Below are positions 28,530 through 36,176 of a DNA stretch of 64,000 bases, piece after piece. The stretch lies in contig NZ_CP019434.1 of NCBI RefSeq assembly GCF_001975725.1, positions 952,453 through 1,016,452 of the forward strand, read 5' to 3'. A program made the translations under genes and the position numbers. Within the stretch, counting starts at the first letter, position 1. Each line of letters starts with the position of its first letter. The stretch is from Acidihalobacter ferrooxydans. GTDB lineage: Bacteria; Pseudomonadota; Gammaproteobacteria; DSM-5130; Acidihalobacteraceae. Under the pieces are notes generated by a model. The model made no database searches. It saw only the letters and a list, made by a program, of their open reading frames with translations, and was not told the origin of the DNA.

Positions 28530-29256
28530 TTGCAGACTCCTTGCGAGGTGGAGGGGTGGGCGCGGTGTCCGGGGCGCGCAGGATGCGTTTGCCGGTCAGC
28601 GCGAGATTCGCGCCGAAGTCGTAGACGTGAGGCGCTCCGGTGTGCAGTTCGTAGGCGAGAATTTGCTCCGGCGTCATCGCCTCCAGGTGCATGATCAGCG
28701 CGCGCAGCGAGTTGCCGTGTGCAGTGACGAGCAGGGTTTGTCCGGCACGCAGCAGGGGTTCGATGTACGCGTGGTAATAGGGCAGCGTGCGTTCGGCGGT
28801 CATCTTCAGGCTTTCGCCATTGGGCGGGGGCACGTCGTAGCTGCGCCGCCAGATGTGGACCTGTTCGGCACCGAAGTGGTCCGCGGCGGCCGTCTTGTTC
28901 AAGCCTTGCAGGTCGCCGTAATAGCGCTCGTTGAGCGATTCGGATACATGCACCACGAGTTCACCCCGGTCCTGCGCGGCGCGGTCGTAATGGCCGTAAC
29001 GCGCGCTGCCGGTTTCGTGGATGCGCAGGTAGTGCGTGCAGTGGCGGTTGCGTTTGAGCACTTCGTAGGCCGTGTCCTGCGCACGCAGCAGTGCGGAGGT
29101 GAACACGGCGTCGAAGCGCATGTCGCGCAGCCATTCCCCGGCCTGCACGGCCTCGGCGACGCCGTCGGCGCTGAGTGACACGTCCACCCAGCCGGTGAAG
29201 CGGTTCTGAAGGTTCCAGGCGGATTCGCCGTGGCGGAGCAGAATGAGTTGGGGCAT
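28519..29256 (-). CDS. gpmA: 2,3-bisphosphoglycerate-dependent phosphoglycerate mutase
   Basis: This 245-residue histidine-phosphatase-fold enzyme interconverts 3- and 2-phosphoglycerate. The phosphohistidine motif LLRHGESAWN (about 5-14), SLNERYYGDLQGLNK and VTAHGNSLRAL with the second catalytic His are all present. The ATG at 29256 follows GAGGA. The frame stays open upstream into MITE sequence but the family start is clear. The last ~20 residues are Pro/Thr-rich and non-conserved. It sits upstream of pdhA in a lower-glycolysis-to-acetyl-CoA operon. Confidence 0.95.
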   Translation of the reverse strand: MPQLILLRHGESAWNLQNRFTGWVDVSLSADGVAEAVQAGEWLRDMRFDAVFTSALLRAQDTAYEVLKRNRHCTHYLRIHETGSARYGHYDRAAQDRGELVVHVSESLNERYYGDLQGLNKTAAADHFGAEQVHIWRRSYDVPPPNGESLKMTAERTLPYYHAYIEPLLRAGQTLLVTAHGNSLRALIMHLEAMTPEQILAYELHTGAPHVYDFGANLALTGKRILRAPDTAPTPPPRKESANGS

Positions 29257-29267
29257 GACGTGTTTCC

Positions 29268-29621
29268 TCACGCGGTCTTGCGCAGCGACCAGCCGATTGC
29301 CGTGAGCATCCAGCCGTCGAACAGCAGACTGATGCCAACGAACAGACCGACCATCCACAGCGCGGAGTCGGGCCAGTTGAACAGGAACAGCACTGCCAGG
29401 AGCCTGCCGGACTTGGAAAGAATCGGCTGCGGCGGTGGGATAATGGGCCCATTTCCCCGCTCTTTTTCGTCGAATAGAACCACTATTGTCCTCAAAAGAC
29501 CGTGAAACTGGTCTCCATTCCCCACTCGCCTCGCGACGATCCTCCAAGTCCGGCAGGCTCCCGGGCTGTAACGGCCGAAGCTGTGGGCCTGCCGGTCGAA
29601 CCAGCTGTTGTCGATTTTCAT
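29268..29621 (-). pseudogene. HdeD-like (DUF308) membrane protein gene disrupted by a MITE
   Basis: The frame starts at an ATG overlapping the AhpD-like stop (ATGA), encodes about 19 residues (MKIDNSWFDRQAHSFGRY), runs in frame through the MITE for about 54 residues, and ends with LFNWPDSALWMVGLFVGISL and LFDGWMLTAIGWSL, which resemble the last helices of HdeD/DUF308 proteins. HdeD proteins have ~180 residues and six helices, so most of the gene is missing. The 118-residue chimera could still be translated, but I regard it as broken. Confidence 0.7.
29400..29560 (+). mobile_element. MITE-like element, copy 2
   Basis: 161 bases nearly identical to 18199-18356. The 18-base terminal repeats are GAGCCTGCCGGACTTGGA (29400) and its complement (ending 29560); both ends carry the same T-to-C change relative to copy 1, so the pairing is preserved. 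It interrupts the HdeD-like gene. Confidence 0.85.
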
Positions 29622-29956
29622 TTGGTTGCGAATTCGTTCACCGCGCGGGTCAGCGGGGTCAGGTACATGAGCGCCGGGCCACCATGCATGATCACGGCCA
29701 TGAAGCCGGCGCTCATGATTTCGTCGCGCGTGGCGCCCGCTTCCACGGCGTGGCGTACGTGCACGGCGATACACCATTCGCACTGCGCGGCCACGGACAA
29801 GGCGACGTTGATCAGTTCCTTGGTGCTCGTGTCGAGTGCCGGGCTGTCTTCGGCCTGGTTCATGAACTGGAGGAAGGCTTTGATTTCGCTCGGATAGTCT
29901 TTTTGCAGTTCGCCCATCAGGGCATTGATTTCATCGAGTTTGGTTTGCATGGACAT
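29618..29956 (-). CDS. AhpD-like / carboxymuconolactone decarboxylase family protein
   Basis: 112 residues with the AhpD-type redox motif CEWCIAVH (Cys59, Cys62, His66) and the following GATRDEIMSAGFMAVIMHGG helix. Members act as peroxidases with a CxxCxxxH relay, or as decarboxylases; the intact cysteines favour redox function. In mycobacteria AhpD is reduced by lipoamide through dihydrolipoamide dehydrogenase and an E2 protein, and here the gene sits between lpd and the PDH genes, which supports a lipoamide-dependent peroxide defence (inference). Repeat copy C begins 16 bases upstream of the ATG. Confidence 0.88.
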   Translation of the reverse strand: MSMQTKLDEINALMGELQKDYPSEIKAFLQFMNQAEDSPALDTSTKELINVALSVAAQCEWCIAVHVRHAVEAGATRDEIMSAGFMAVIMHGGPALMYLTPLTRAVNEFATK

Positions 29957-29972
29957 GGTAGAACCCTCGCTT

Positions 29973-30120
29973 GAACACAGCTAATCTATTAGGAGAGGTA
30001 TCATTGGTGTATCTTTGAATTAACTGGAAATACTTCGCTCGGACAACACGTAACGATGCCGCTCATTGAGGGACATTTCCTGTGCATCCGACTCTGCAAA
30101 ATCATCGCCTCGTCAGATGG
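29973..30120 (+). repeat. Dispersed ~150-bp repeat, copy C (diverged)
   Basis: Aligns along its length with copy A at 15386: GAAC at the start, GGAGAGG, TTTGAAT, GATGCCGCT, CTCTGC-AAATCAT and a terminal CAGATGG. It has lost most of the central hairpin. It occupies the space between lpd and the AhpD-like gene. Confidence 0.65.
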
Positions 30121-30151
30121 ATGTTTCGCCTGATGGAGTGCCGGGGTTGAT

Positions 30152-31555
30152 TCAGAACAAAGCCCGCGCGGCCTTGGAAATGCCTTCGCTGGCCATGGGG
30201 TGCTGGTCGCAAAACGCGGCCAGATCGTGGGCGGTGAGCCCCTTGGACACGGCCAGGCCGATTTCGCCGACCAACTGGCCCGCGTCGATGCCGATGATCC
30301 AGCCCCCGAGCAGGCGTAGCGTGCCGGGCTCGAAGAACAGGCGGATTTCGCCTTGCGTCTCGTCGAAGATCTGGGCGCGCGAGTCCTCGGCAAAGTTGTA
30401 GGCCGTTTCGAGTGCCTCGATGCCGCGTGCCTTGAGCGCGGCGCGCGTATGACCCACGTAGGCGGCCATGGGTAGGGTGAAGATGGTGGTCGGCACCGCG
30501 CCGAAATCGAAGTAATCCAGCGCTTGGTCACCACCGAGGATGTTACGCGAGGCGATCAGCGACTGACCGACTGCGGCGTGAAACAGTGGTACGCGGCCGT
30601 TGACGTCGCCGCAGGCGTAGAGGCCCGGCAGGTTGGTGCGCAAGGCCGTGTCCGCCACGACGCGGCCGCGTTGCAATTCGAGGCCGATGGCCTCGGCGCC
30701 TTCGGGCACCACCGCATGCCGGCCGGCGGCCATCAGTACGGCATCGGCGGCGACGGTTTCGGTTTTGTCACCGGTTTCGTTTTTGTCACCCACGGCATAG
30801 CGCACCGTGAGCGTGCCGTCGGCTGCATTTTCGATGGTTTCGACCTTGGCGCCGGTGACGCGGCGGATCGCCGGATCGAGCAGCGGGGCAAGGCCGGCGA
30901 CGAAATCCGGGTCCATGCCGGGCAGAATCTGATCCATCATTTCCAGCACGGTGACCTCGGCGCCGAAAGCGCGCAGGAACGTGGCGGTTTCCAGTCCGAT
31001 GTAGCCGCCGCCGATCACCACCAGCCGGCGTGGCAGGGACTTGAAGCTGGAATCCAGGGCGTACAGGTCATGTGAGGTGACGCACAGTTCGGCGCCCGGT
31101 ATCGGCGGGACGAATACATCCGAGCCGCTGGCGATGATGATGTGTTCGGCGCGATAGCTTTCCTCGCCATGCTCGGATTCGACGACCACGGTGTATGCAT
31201 CCTGCAAGCGCGCGACGCCCTGCACGAGGGTCAGGCGTTCGGCGAGCCGGGCCAGTTCGGCGGCGTGTTGCGTGTAGCGCGTGCGTTGCACGCGATCCTT
31301 GTGCGCGACGACACCGGCGAAATCCGCGCCAATCTCGCCGCTCAGGCCGAAGCGCTCGAAGCGCTGCGCGGTGCGGTACAGTTCGGCCACTTCGCGCACG
31401 GCTTTGGAGGGCACGCAGCCTTCGGCGAGGCAGTTGCCGCTCATGACGCCTTTGGGGTCGACCATGACCACGCGCCGACCGGCGCGGGCGAGGCGGAAGG
31501 CGGCGGGGTAGGCGCCGCCACCGGCGCCCAGCGTGATGACATCGACGTGTTGCAT
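30152..31555 (-). CDS. lpdA: Dihydrolipoamide dehydrogenase (E3)
   Basis: This 467-residue FAD-dependent pyridine nucleotide-disulfide oxidoreductase reoxidises lipoamide of the PDH complex using NAD+. FAD-binding GAGGGAYPAA, the redox-active pair Cys42/Cys47 (NCLAEGCVPSK), the NAD-binding GGGYIGLE and the C-terminal catalytic CDQHP region are visible. The redox loop differs slightly from the usual GGTCLNxGCIPSK. An AGGAG site precedes the ATG at 31555. Two CRP/FNR-type palindromes lie 164-231 bases upstream. Confidence 0.93.
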   Translation of the reverse strand: MQHVDVITLGAGGGAYPAAFRLARAGRRVVMVDPKGVMSGNCLAEGCVPSKAVREVAELYRTAQRFERFGLSGEIGADFAGVVAHKDRVQRTRYTQHAAELARLAERLTLVQGVARLQDAYTVVVESEHGEESYRAEHIIIASGSDVFVPPIPGAELCVTSHDLYALDSSFKSLPRRLVVIGGGYIGLETATFLRAFGAEVTVLEMMDQILPGMDPDFVAGLAPLLDPAIRRVTGAKVETIENAADGTLTVRYAVGDKNETGDKTETVAADAVLMAAGRHAVVPEGAEAIGLELQRGRVVADTALRTNLPGLYACGDVNGRVPLFHAAVGQSLIASRNILGGDQALDYFDFGAVPTTIFTLPMAAYVGHTRAALKARGIEALETAYNFAEDSRAQIFDETQGEIRLFFEPGTLRLLGGWIIGIDAGQLVGEIGLAVSKGLTAHDLAAFCDQHPMASEGISKAARALF

Positions 31556-31718
31556 GGGTCAGGTACTCCTGTTCGGGGGACTCGATGCGGTCGACAGCAG
31601 GCGCGGATGCGGCGGTTTGCGGTAGCGGTGTGCGAACTGTCGGCGCACAGGATTGGTCGTGCGTAACGGGCGAGAGTTCCGTCCCAAACCATTGTGTCCG
31701 GGAGCAAACGCATCGGAG

Positions 31719-31732
31719 TTGACGCAGATCAA
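31719..31732. promoter_or_regulatory. FNR-like box (TTGAC-N4-ATCAA) upstream of lpd
   Basis: TTGACGCAGATCAA matches the FNR consensus at nine of ten positions. A CACAAT -10-like hexamer follows at the spacing expected of a class II activated promoter directed to lpd. Confidence 0.55.
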
Positions 31733-31772
31733 TATCTGCCGCAAAGCCTGACGCGCCGCACCAGCCGGCGCA

Positions 31773-31786
31773 GTAACCGGAGTTAC
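31773..31786. promoter_or_regulatory. Palindrome GTAAC-N4-GTTAC upstream of lpd
   Basis: Perfect 5-base arms around CGGA, flanked by A on both sides, identical in its arms to 11549-11562. It lies 54 bases (centre to centre) from the FNR-like box and just downstream of the Crp/Fnr-family gene. Confidence 0.5.
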
Positions 31787-31857
31787 ACCACGCGCGCTAC
31801 GGTGCGAACCGGAGCGCGCCGTGGTTCAGAAGGGGAATGGTGACGCGGGTTTGGCGG

Positions 31858-32577
31858 CTACGGTGTCCGGTCGTTGCCGTGACAGAGATCGCTGATGCGG
31901 CGCTCGGCCTTGTGCAGCAGACGTTCGAGGTCGGTGACGCGCAGTTGTCCGGCCTCGGTCTCGATGATGCCTTCGTGGCGAAAGCGATTGAGCAGACGGT
32001 TGACGACCACGCGCACGCTGCCAATCATGCGCCCGAGGTCTTCGTGCACGAGGTTGTCCAGATTGGGTTCGTTGTCGAGATGGCGCAGCAGCAGGTGCGC
32101 AAGACGCGCGGACGTGTCGTGCAGCGCGAGATCTTCGGCCAGTTCGTGGAGCCCGCGCAGCCGCGCGGCGGCATAGCGCATCGCCGCGTGGCGCAGGTCG
32201 GGGTAGTCGTCCAGCCATTGACGCCAAAGATCAAGCGGTGCATAGAGCGCCGTGGTCTCATCGAGCGTTTCCGCCATCACCGTTTCCGCTTTGCCGTCGA
32301 GCAGCGTGACCAGATTGTGCCCATCGCCGGGGCCTAGCAGGCAGAGCGTGATCGCGCGACCGCTTTCGGGATGCTCGGCCTCGATGCGCACGCGCCCGGC
32401 GGTGAGCAGGTAGAAGCGTTTCGCGGTCTGTGTGGCCGGCATGATCTGCTGGCGTTTTCCCCATGTGTGCCGATGCAGATGCGGCAGCAGATCGAGCAGC
32501 ACATCGTCCGCAATGCCGGCGAACAGGGGCGAGGCGCGTAATTGAGGCAGCAGTTGTGCGGTGTCGGCGGTTGTCAT
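31858..32577 (-). CDS. Crp/Fnr-family transcriptional regulator with atypical recognition helix
   Basis: 239 residues: a cyclic-nucleotide-binding-like N-domain (about 20-125), a dimerisation helix and a C-terminal winged helix. There is no N-terminal cysteine cluster, so it is not an Fe-S FNR; only two cysteines occur (79 and 232). The recognition helix reads GSVRVVVNRLL (186-196), with Val190 where Crp and Fnr carry the DNA-contacting glutamate. I place the start at the ATG at 32577, preceded by AGGAA; an in-frame ATG at 32676 lacks this. It lies upstream of the carbon block and is its likely regulator. Confidence 0.88.
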   Translation of the reverse strand: MTTADTAQLLPQLRASPLFAGIADDVLLDLLPHLHRHTWGKRQQIMPATQTAKRFYLLTAGRVRIEAEHPESGRAITLCLLGPGDGHNLVTLLDGKAETVMAETLDETTALYAPLDLWRQWLDDYPDLRHAAMRYAAARLRGLHELAEDLALHDTSARLAHLLLRHLDNEPNLDNLVHEDLGRMIGSVRVVVNRLLNRFRHEGIIETEAGQLRVTDLERLLHKAERRISDLCHGNDRTP

Positions 32578-32766
32578 CGAGGTTCCTGAGTGCGCAAAAC
32601 CGGTGTTCGACTCTGAGCGTGCGGGAGCAGCAACGGCTGTTGTCGCCTGCGGCGAGTGTGGGTTTTGGTGGAGCATGGCAGTCTACTACGCGTGAGTGCC
32701 TGGCGCTCGGGCAAGCGCGAGGGAATGCTGATCGGAGTGCTGTCGCTCTGGCGCGAGAGAGAAGGA

Positions 32767-34071
32767 TCAGGCGGATGATGCAGCGATGCTGCCTGCGCAA
32801 TCGCGCGCGCTGCGCACGGCGCTTTCAAGCGTGGCGGGCAGGCCGGTGGAGAGATAGTCGCCGGCCAGCCACAGACCTTTGAGCGCGGTCTCCGGGGCAG
32901 GGCGTAGCGTTTCGGCGTCCGGGGTGGCGGCGAAGGTGGCGCGCTGTTCGCGGATCACCCAACTGGCACGCGGGCGGCCCCATTCCGGGAATAGACGGTT
33001 GAGCTGGCGCACGGCGGCGTCGATGAGCGCCGCGTTGTCGAGCGCCCTATGCGGGCCGGGCCCGCTGATGACGCCGGCGATCACGCCGGGTTCGCCGCCG
33101 AAGCCGCGATCGAACACCCACTGCAAGGGCCCGTCGAGCAGGCCGCGCATGGCCGGTTGCATCTGGATTTCCGGGTCGTAGTCGAGGTAGACGGTGACGA
33201 TGGGGAGTGCCTGGAGGCGCGAAATCCGTGCGGCGAGCGCGCTGGTCTCGGCATGCGGTGTCAGCAGCCGGGCGGTTTCCCAGGGGCCGCAGGCGAGGAT
33301 GACGGTGGTGGCCGGAATGATATCGCCGGAGCGTAGCGCGACACCGCTGACGCTGCCGCCCTGCACTAGCAGATGTTTGACGCGCGAGCCGTGACGGATG
33401 TCGGCGCCGTGCGCGCGCAGATAGGCTTGCGCCGGCTCGGGTAACACGCGGCCGAGCGCGCGGCTTGGAATGAGCAGGGCCGATTGCCGGCGGTTGGCAA
33501 GGGCTTCGTCCAGCACGCGGTGGAACACGCTGGCGGCTGCGGTCCGGGCTGGGGTGTTGAGCGCGGCGAGGCACAGCGGCTCCCAGACCTGCCGGCGCAT
33601 GCGTGGCGGTTGTGCGGTGGCTTCCAGCCAGGCGGACACGGTGCTTGTGGCAGGGGGTGGCCGGCGCAGCCGGTGTGCGGCGCGTAGCCAGCGCCAGCGC
33701 TCGGGCAGGGCGATGCCTGCGGCGCCGAGCAGCCCCTGGGCGAGGTGCAGGCGGCCGGGCAACCTGCCGGCCCGGATGTGCAGGTGGCCGTTGGGGGCGT
33801 CGTCGTGCATGAGCAATTCCAGCGGCATGCGGGCGAATACGTCCTCTTCCGGCACGCCCAGGCGGTCAAGCAGGGCGCGGGTTTCGCGGTAGGCGCCGAG
33901 CAACAGGTGCTGGCCATTGTCGAAGGTGCGGCCCGCATGACGCACGCTGCGTGCCCGTCCGCCGGATACGGTGGCGGTTTCGAGCAGGCTGACTGCATGG
34001 CCTTGAGCGCTGAGTTCGACCGCGGCAGACAAACCGGCCCAGCCGGCCCCGACGATGACGATGGGGTTCAT
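32767..34071 (-). CDS. hpnE: Hydroxysqualene dehydroxylase HpnE
   Basis: A 434-residue FAD-dependent protein of the squalene/phytoene desaturase family; the dinucleotide fold GAGWAGLSAAVELSAQGHAV begins at residue 7, followed by GGRARS and DNGQHLLLGAY, diagnostic of HpnE. It reduces hydroxysqualene to squalene in the HpnCDE route to hopanoids. The C-terminal WLAGDYLSTGLPATLESAV is the typical FAD-contact region. The ATG at 34071 overlaps the hpnD stop. Confidence 0.93.
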   Translation of the reverse strand: MNPIVIVGAGWAGLSAAVELSAQGHAVSLLETATVSGGRARSVRHAGRTFDNGQHLLLGAYRETRALLDRLGVPEEDVFARMPLELLMHDDAPNGHLHIRAGRLPGRLHLAQGLLGAAGIALPERWRWLRAAHRLRRPPPATSTVSAWLEATAQPPRMRRQVWEPLCLAALNTPARTAAASVFHRVLDEALANRRQSALLIPSRALGRVLPEPAQAYLRAHGADIRHGSRVKHLLVQGGSVSGVALRSGDIIPATTVILACGPWETARLLTPHAETSALAARISRLQALPIVTVYLDYDPEIQMQPAMRGLLDGPLQWVFDRGFGGEPGVIAGVISGPGPHRALDNAALIDAAVRQLNRLFPEWGRPRASWVIREQRATFAATPDAETLRPAPETALKGLWLAGDYLSTGLPATLESAVRSARDCAGSIAASSA

Positions 34072-34934
34072 GCGGTGCGCGCCAGGCGACGGTGTCGGTG
34101 ATTTTCGCGTCGCGCGGTGCGCCAGGCGATCCACAGCTTGCGCAGCGGGGTGAGGCGGATGCGGTGTTCGAGGATGCGGTAGCCATCGCGCTCGATTTCG
34201 TCGAGCAGACGCAGGTAGATTTCGGCCATGATCAGGCCGCTGCGCTGGGCGTGGCGGTCGGCGTCGGGCAGTTGATCGAACGCGCGGCGATAGTAGTCGC
34301 GGGCACGCGAGGCCTGAAACGCGAACAGTTCACGCACGGCGTCGGTGGTGGCGGAGGTGCGCAGTGTCTCGGGGGCGACGCCGAAGCGCTTGAGCTCGTC
34401 CAGCGGCAGGTAGACCCGGCCGCGCGCGGCATCTTCGCGCACGTCGCGCAGGATATTGGTGAGCTGGAAGGCCAGGCCGAGATCGTTGGCGTAGCGCAAG
34501 GTGGCCTCGTCCGTGTAGCCGAAGATGCGGGTGGCGAGCAGGCCGACGACGCCGGCGACACGATAGCAGTACAGCGACAGCTCGGTGAAGCTGGGGTAGG
34601 CGTCGTAGTCGAGGTCCATCTGCATGCCGTCGATAATGTCGCGCAGGTGTTCCTGCGCCAGCGCGTAGGTCTGCACGGCCGGGGCCAGCGCGCGGGTCAC
34701 GGGGTGTTGCGGTACGCCGGCGTAGAGGCGGTCGATTTCCTCGCGCCACCAGGCGAGTTTGGTGCTGGCGATGCCGGTGTCGCTGCATTCGTCGACCACG
34801 TCGTCGACTTCGCGGCAGAACGCGTACAGGGCGACGATGGCGCGGCGGCGCTCCTCGGGCAGGAAAAGGAAGCTGTAATAGAAGCTGGAGCCGCTGCGCG
34901 CGGCCTTTTGCTGGCAGTACTCGTCGGGCGTCAT
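34068..34934 (-). CDS. hpnD: Presqualene diphosphate synthase HpnD
   Basis: This 288-residue trans-isoprenyl diphosphate synthase condenses two farnesyl diphosphates to presqualene diphosphate. Both aspartate-rich motifs are present: DDVVDE near residue 44 and DVREDAARGRVYLP near residue 165. It is translationally coupled to hpnE. The usual partner hpnC is not adjacent and must lie elsewhere, or its role be met by another enzyme. Products would feed hopanoid membranes, useful against acid stress. Confidence 0.95.
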   Translation of the reverse strand: MTPDEYCQQKAARSGSSFYYSFLFLPEERRRAIVALYAFCREVDDVVDECSDTGIASTKLAWWREEIDRLYAGVPQHPVTRALAPAVQTYALAQEHLRDIIDGMQMDLDYDAYPSFTELSLYCYRVAGVVGLLATRIFGYTDEATLRYANDLGLAFQLTNILRDVREDAARGRVYLPLDELKRFGVAPETLRTSATTDAVRELFAFQASRARDYYRRAFDQLPDADRHAQRSGLIMAEIYLRLLDEIERDGYRILEHRIRLTPLRKLWIAWRTARRENHRHRRLARTA

Positions 34935-34994
34935 GCGGGCATCGGTTGGGCGACTGTCGGGCAGTGTAACCGATGGGCGACCGCAAGGACGGAC

Positions 34995-36032
34995 TCAGCC
35001 ATGCTGCGCCAGCGCCCAGGCGACGTGTTCCCGCACCAGTGCGTCGGGATGATCGGTGCGCGCGCGCAAGGCGGCGATGACGGCGGGGCTGCGCGGTGCG
35101 TTGCCCAGGGCGACGGCGATGTTGCGCAGCCAGCGTGCGTGGCCGATCCGCCGGATGGCGGAGCCTTCGGTGCGGGCGAGAAATTCGGCCTCGTCCCAGG
35201 CGAACAGCTCGATCAGGCGCGGCGCGTCGAGGCCGTCGCGCGGGGCGAAGTCCGGTTCCGCGGCGGGGCGGGCGAAACGGTTCCACGGGCACACGAGCTG
35301 GCAGTCGTCGCAGCCGTAGATGCGGTTGCCGAGCAGCGGGCGCAGCGGTTCGGGGATCGCGCCGTGGAGCTCGATGGTGAGGTAGGAGATGCAGCGTCGG
35401 GCATCGAGCTGATACGGCGCGACGATGGCCTGCGTCGGGCAGATGTCGAGGCAGGCCTGGCAGTGGCCGCAGTGGGCATCGCCGGCGGCGTCGACGGGCA
35501 GCGGCAGGTCGGTGTAAAGCTCGCCGAGAAAAAACCACGAGCCGGCGTCGCGGGCGAGCAGGTTGGTGTGTTTGCCGATCCAGCCGAGTCCGGCTTTCTG
35601 CGCCAGCGGCTTTTCCAGCACCGGGGCGCTGTCGACGAAGGCGCGGTAGCCGAACGGGCCGACCTGCGCTTCGATGCGCTCGGCGAGCCGTTGCAGCCGT
35701 TTGCGCATGACTTTGTGATAGTCGCGGCCCAGCGCGTAACGTGAGATGTATGCCGCAGTGGGCACGTTGAGCACGGTGTCCGCCTCGGCCCCGGCGGGCG
35801 GCAGATAGTCCATGCGCACGCAAATGACGCGCAGCGTGCCGGGGACCAGCTCGGCCGGATGGCTGCGCTTGCTGCCGTGGCGGGCCATGTAGTCCATCTC
35901 GCCGTGCCGGCCGGCGGCCAGCCAGGCGTGCAGATGTGCGTGCGCTTCGCTCAGATCGGTGTCGGTGATGCCGCAGGCGCCGAAGCCCAGCTCGCGCGCC
36001 CAGTGCTTGATCCGGGCGGCCAGACGGGTCAT
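34995..36032 (-). CDS. queG: Epoxyqueuosine reductase QueG
   Basis: A 345-residue cobalamin- and Fe-S-dependent enzyme that reduces epoxyqueuosine to queuosine in tRNA. Visible features are ITDTDLSEAHAHLHAWL, the catalytic region around VRMDYLPPAG, and two 4Fe-4S motifs (CGHCQACLDICP and CDDCQLVCPWN), then a C-terminal HEAT-like part. Conservation begins at the ATG at 36032. The frame continues to an ATG at 36161 through a Thr/Ala repeat encoded by a hexanucleotide array, giving 388 residues. Neither start has a clear ribosome site, so the true N-terminus is uncertain. Confidence 0.93.
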   Translation of the reverse strand: MTRLAARIKHWARELGFGACGITDTDLSEAHAHLHAWLAAGRHGEMDYMARHGSKRSHPAELVPGTLRVICVRMDYLPPAGAEADTVLNVPTAAYISRYALGRDYHKVMRKRLQRLAERIEAQVGPFGYRAFVDSAPVLEKPLAQKAGLGWIGKHTNLLARDAGSWFFLGELYTDLPLPVDAAGDAHCGHCQACLDICPTQAIVAPYQLDARRCISYLTIELHGAIPEPLRPLLGNRIYGCDDCQLVCPWNRFARPAAEPDFAPRDGLDAPRLIELFAWDEAEFLARTEGSAIRRIGHARWLRNIAVALGNAPRSPAVIAALRARTDHPDALVREHVAWALAQHG

Positions 36033-36035
36033 GTC

Positions 36036-36107
<72 letters not shown>

Positions 36108-36176
36108 GGCGTGCTGGCCGGATGGGTCGGGCCGGGGCGGGCGTGGCGGGTTGCGCTTCATGCGGGGCGGGTTCGC

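Larger units (their letters stand above)
31556..31857. other. 302-base regulatory gap between the Crp/Fnr gene and lpd
   Basis: No gene. Contains the two palindromes listed separately. On the minus strand CACAAT at 31696-31691 sits where a -10 element would be if the TTGAC-N4-ATCAA site is centred at -41.5. Confidence 0.6.
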
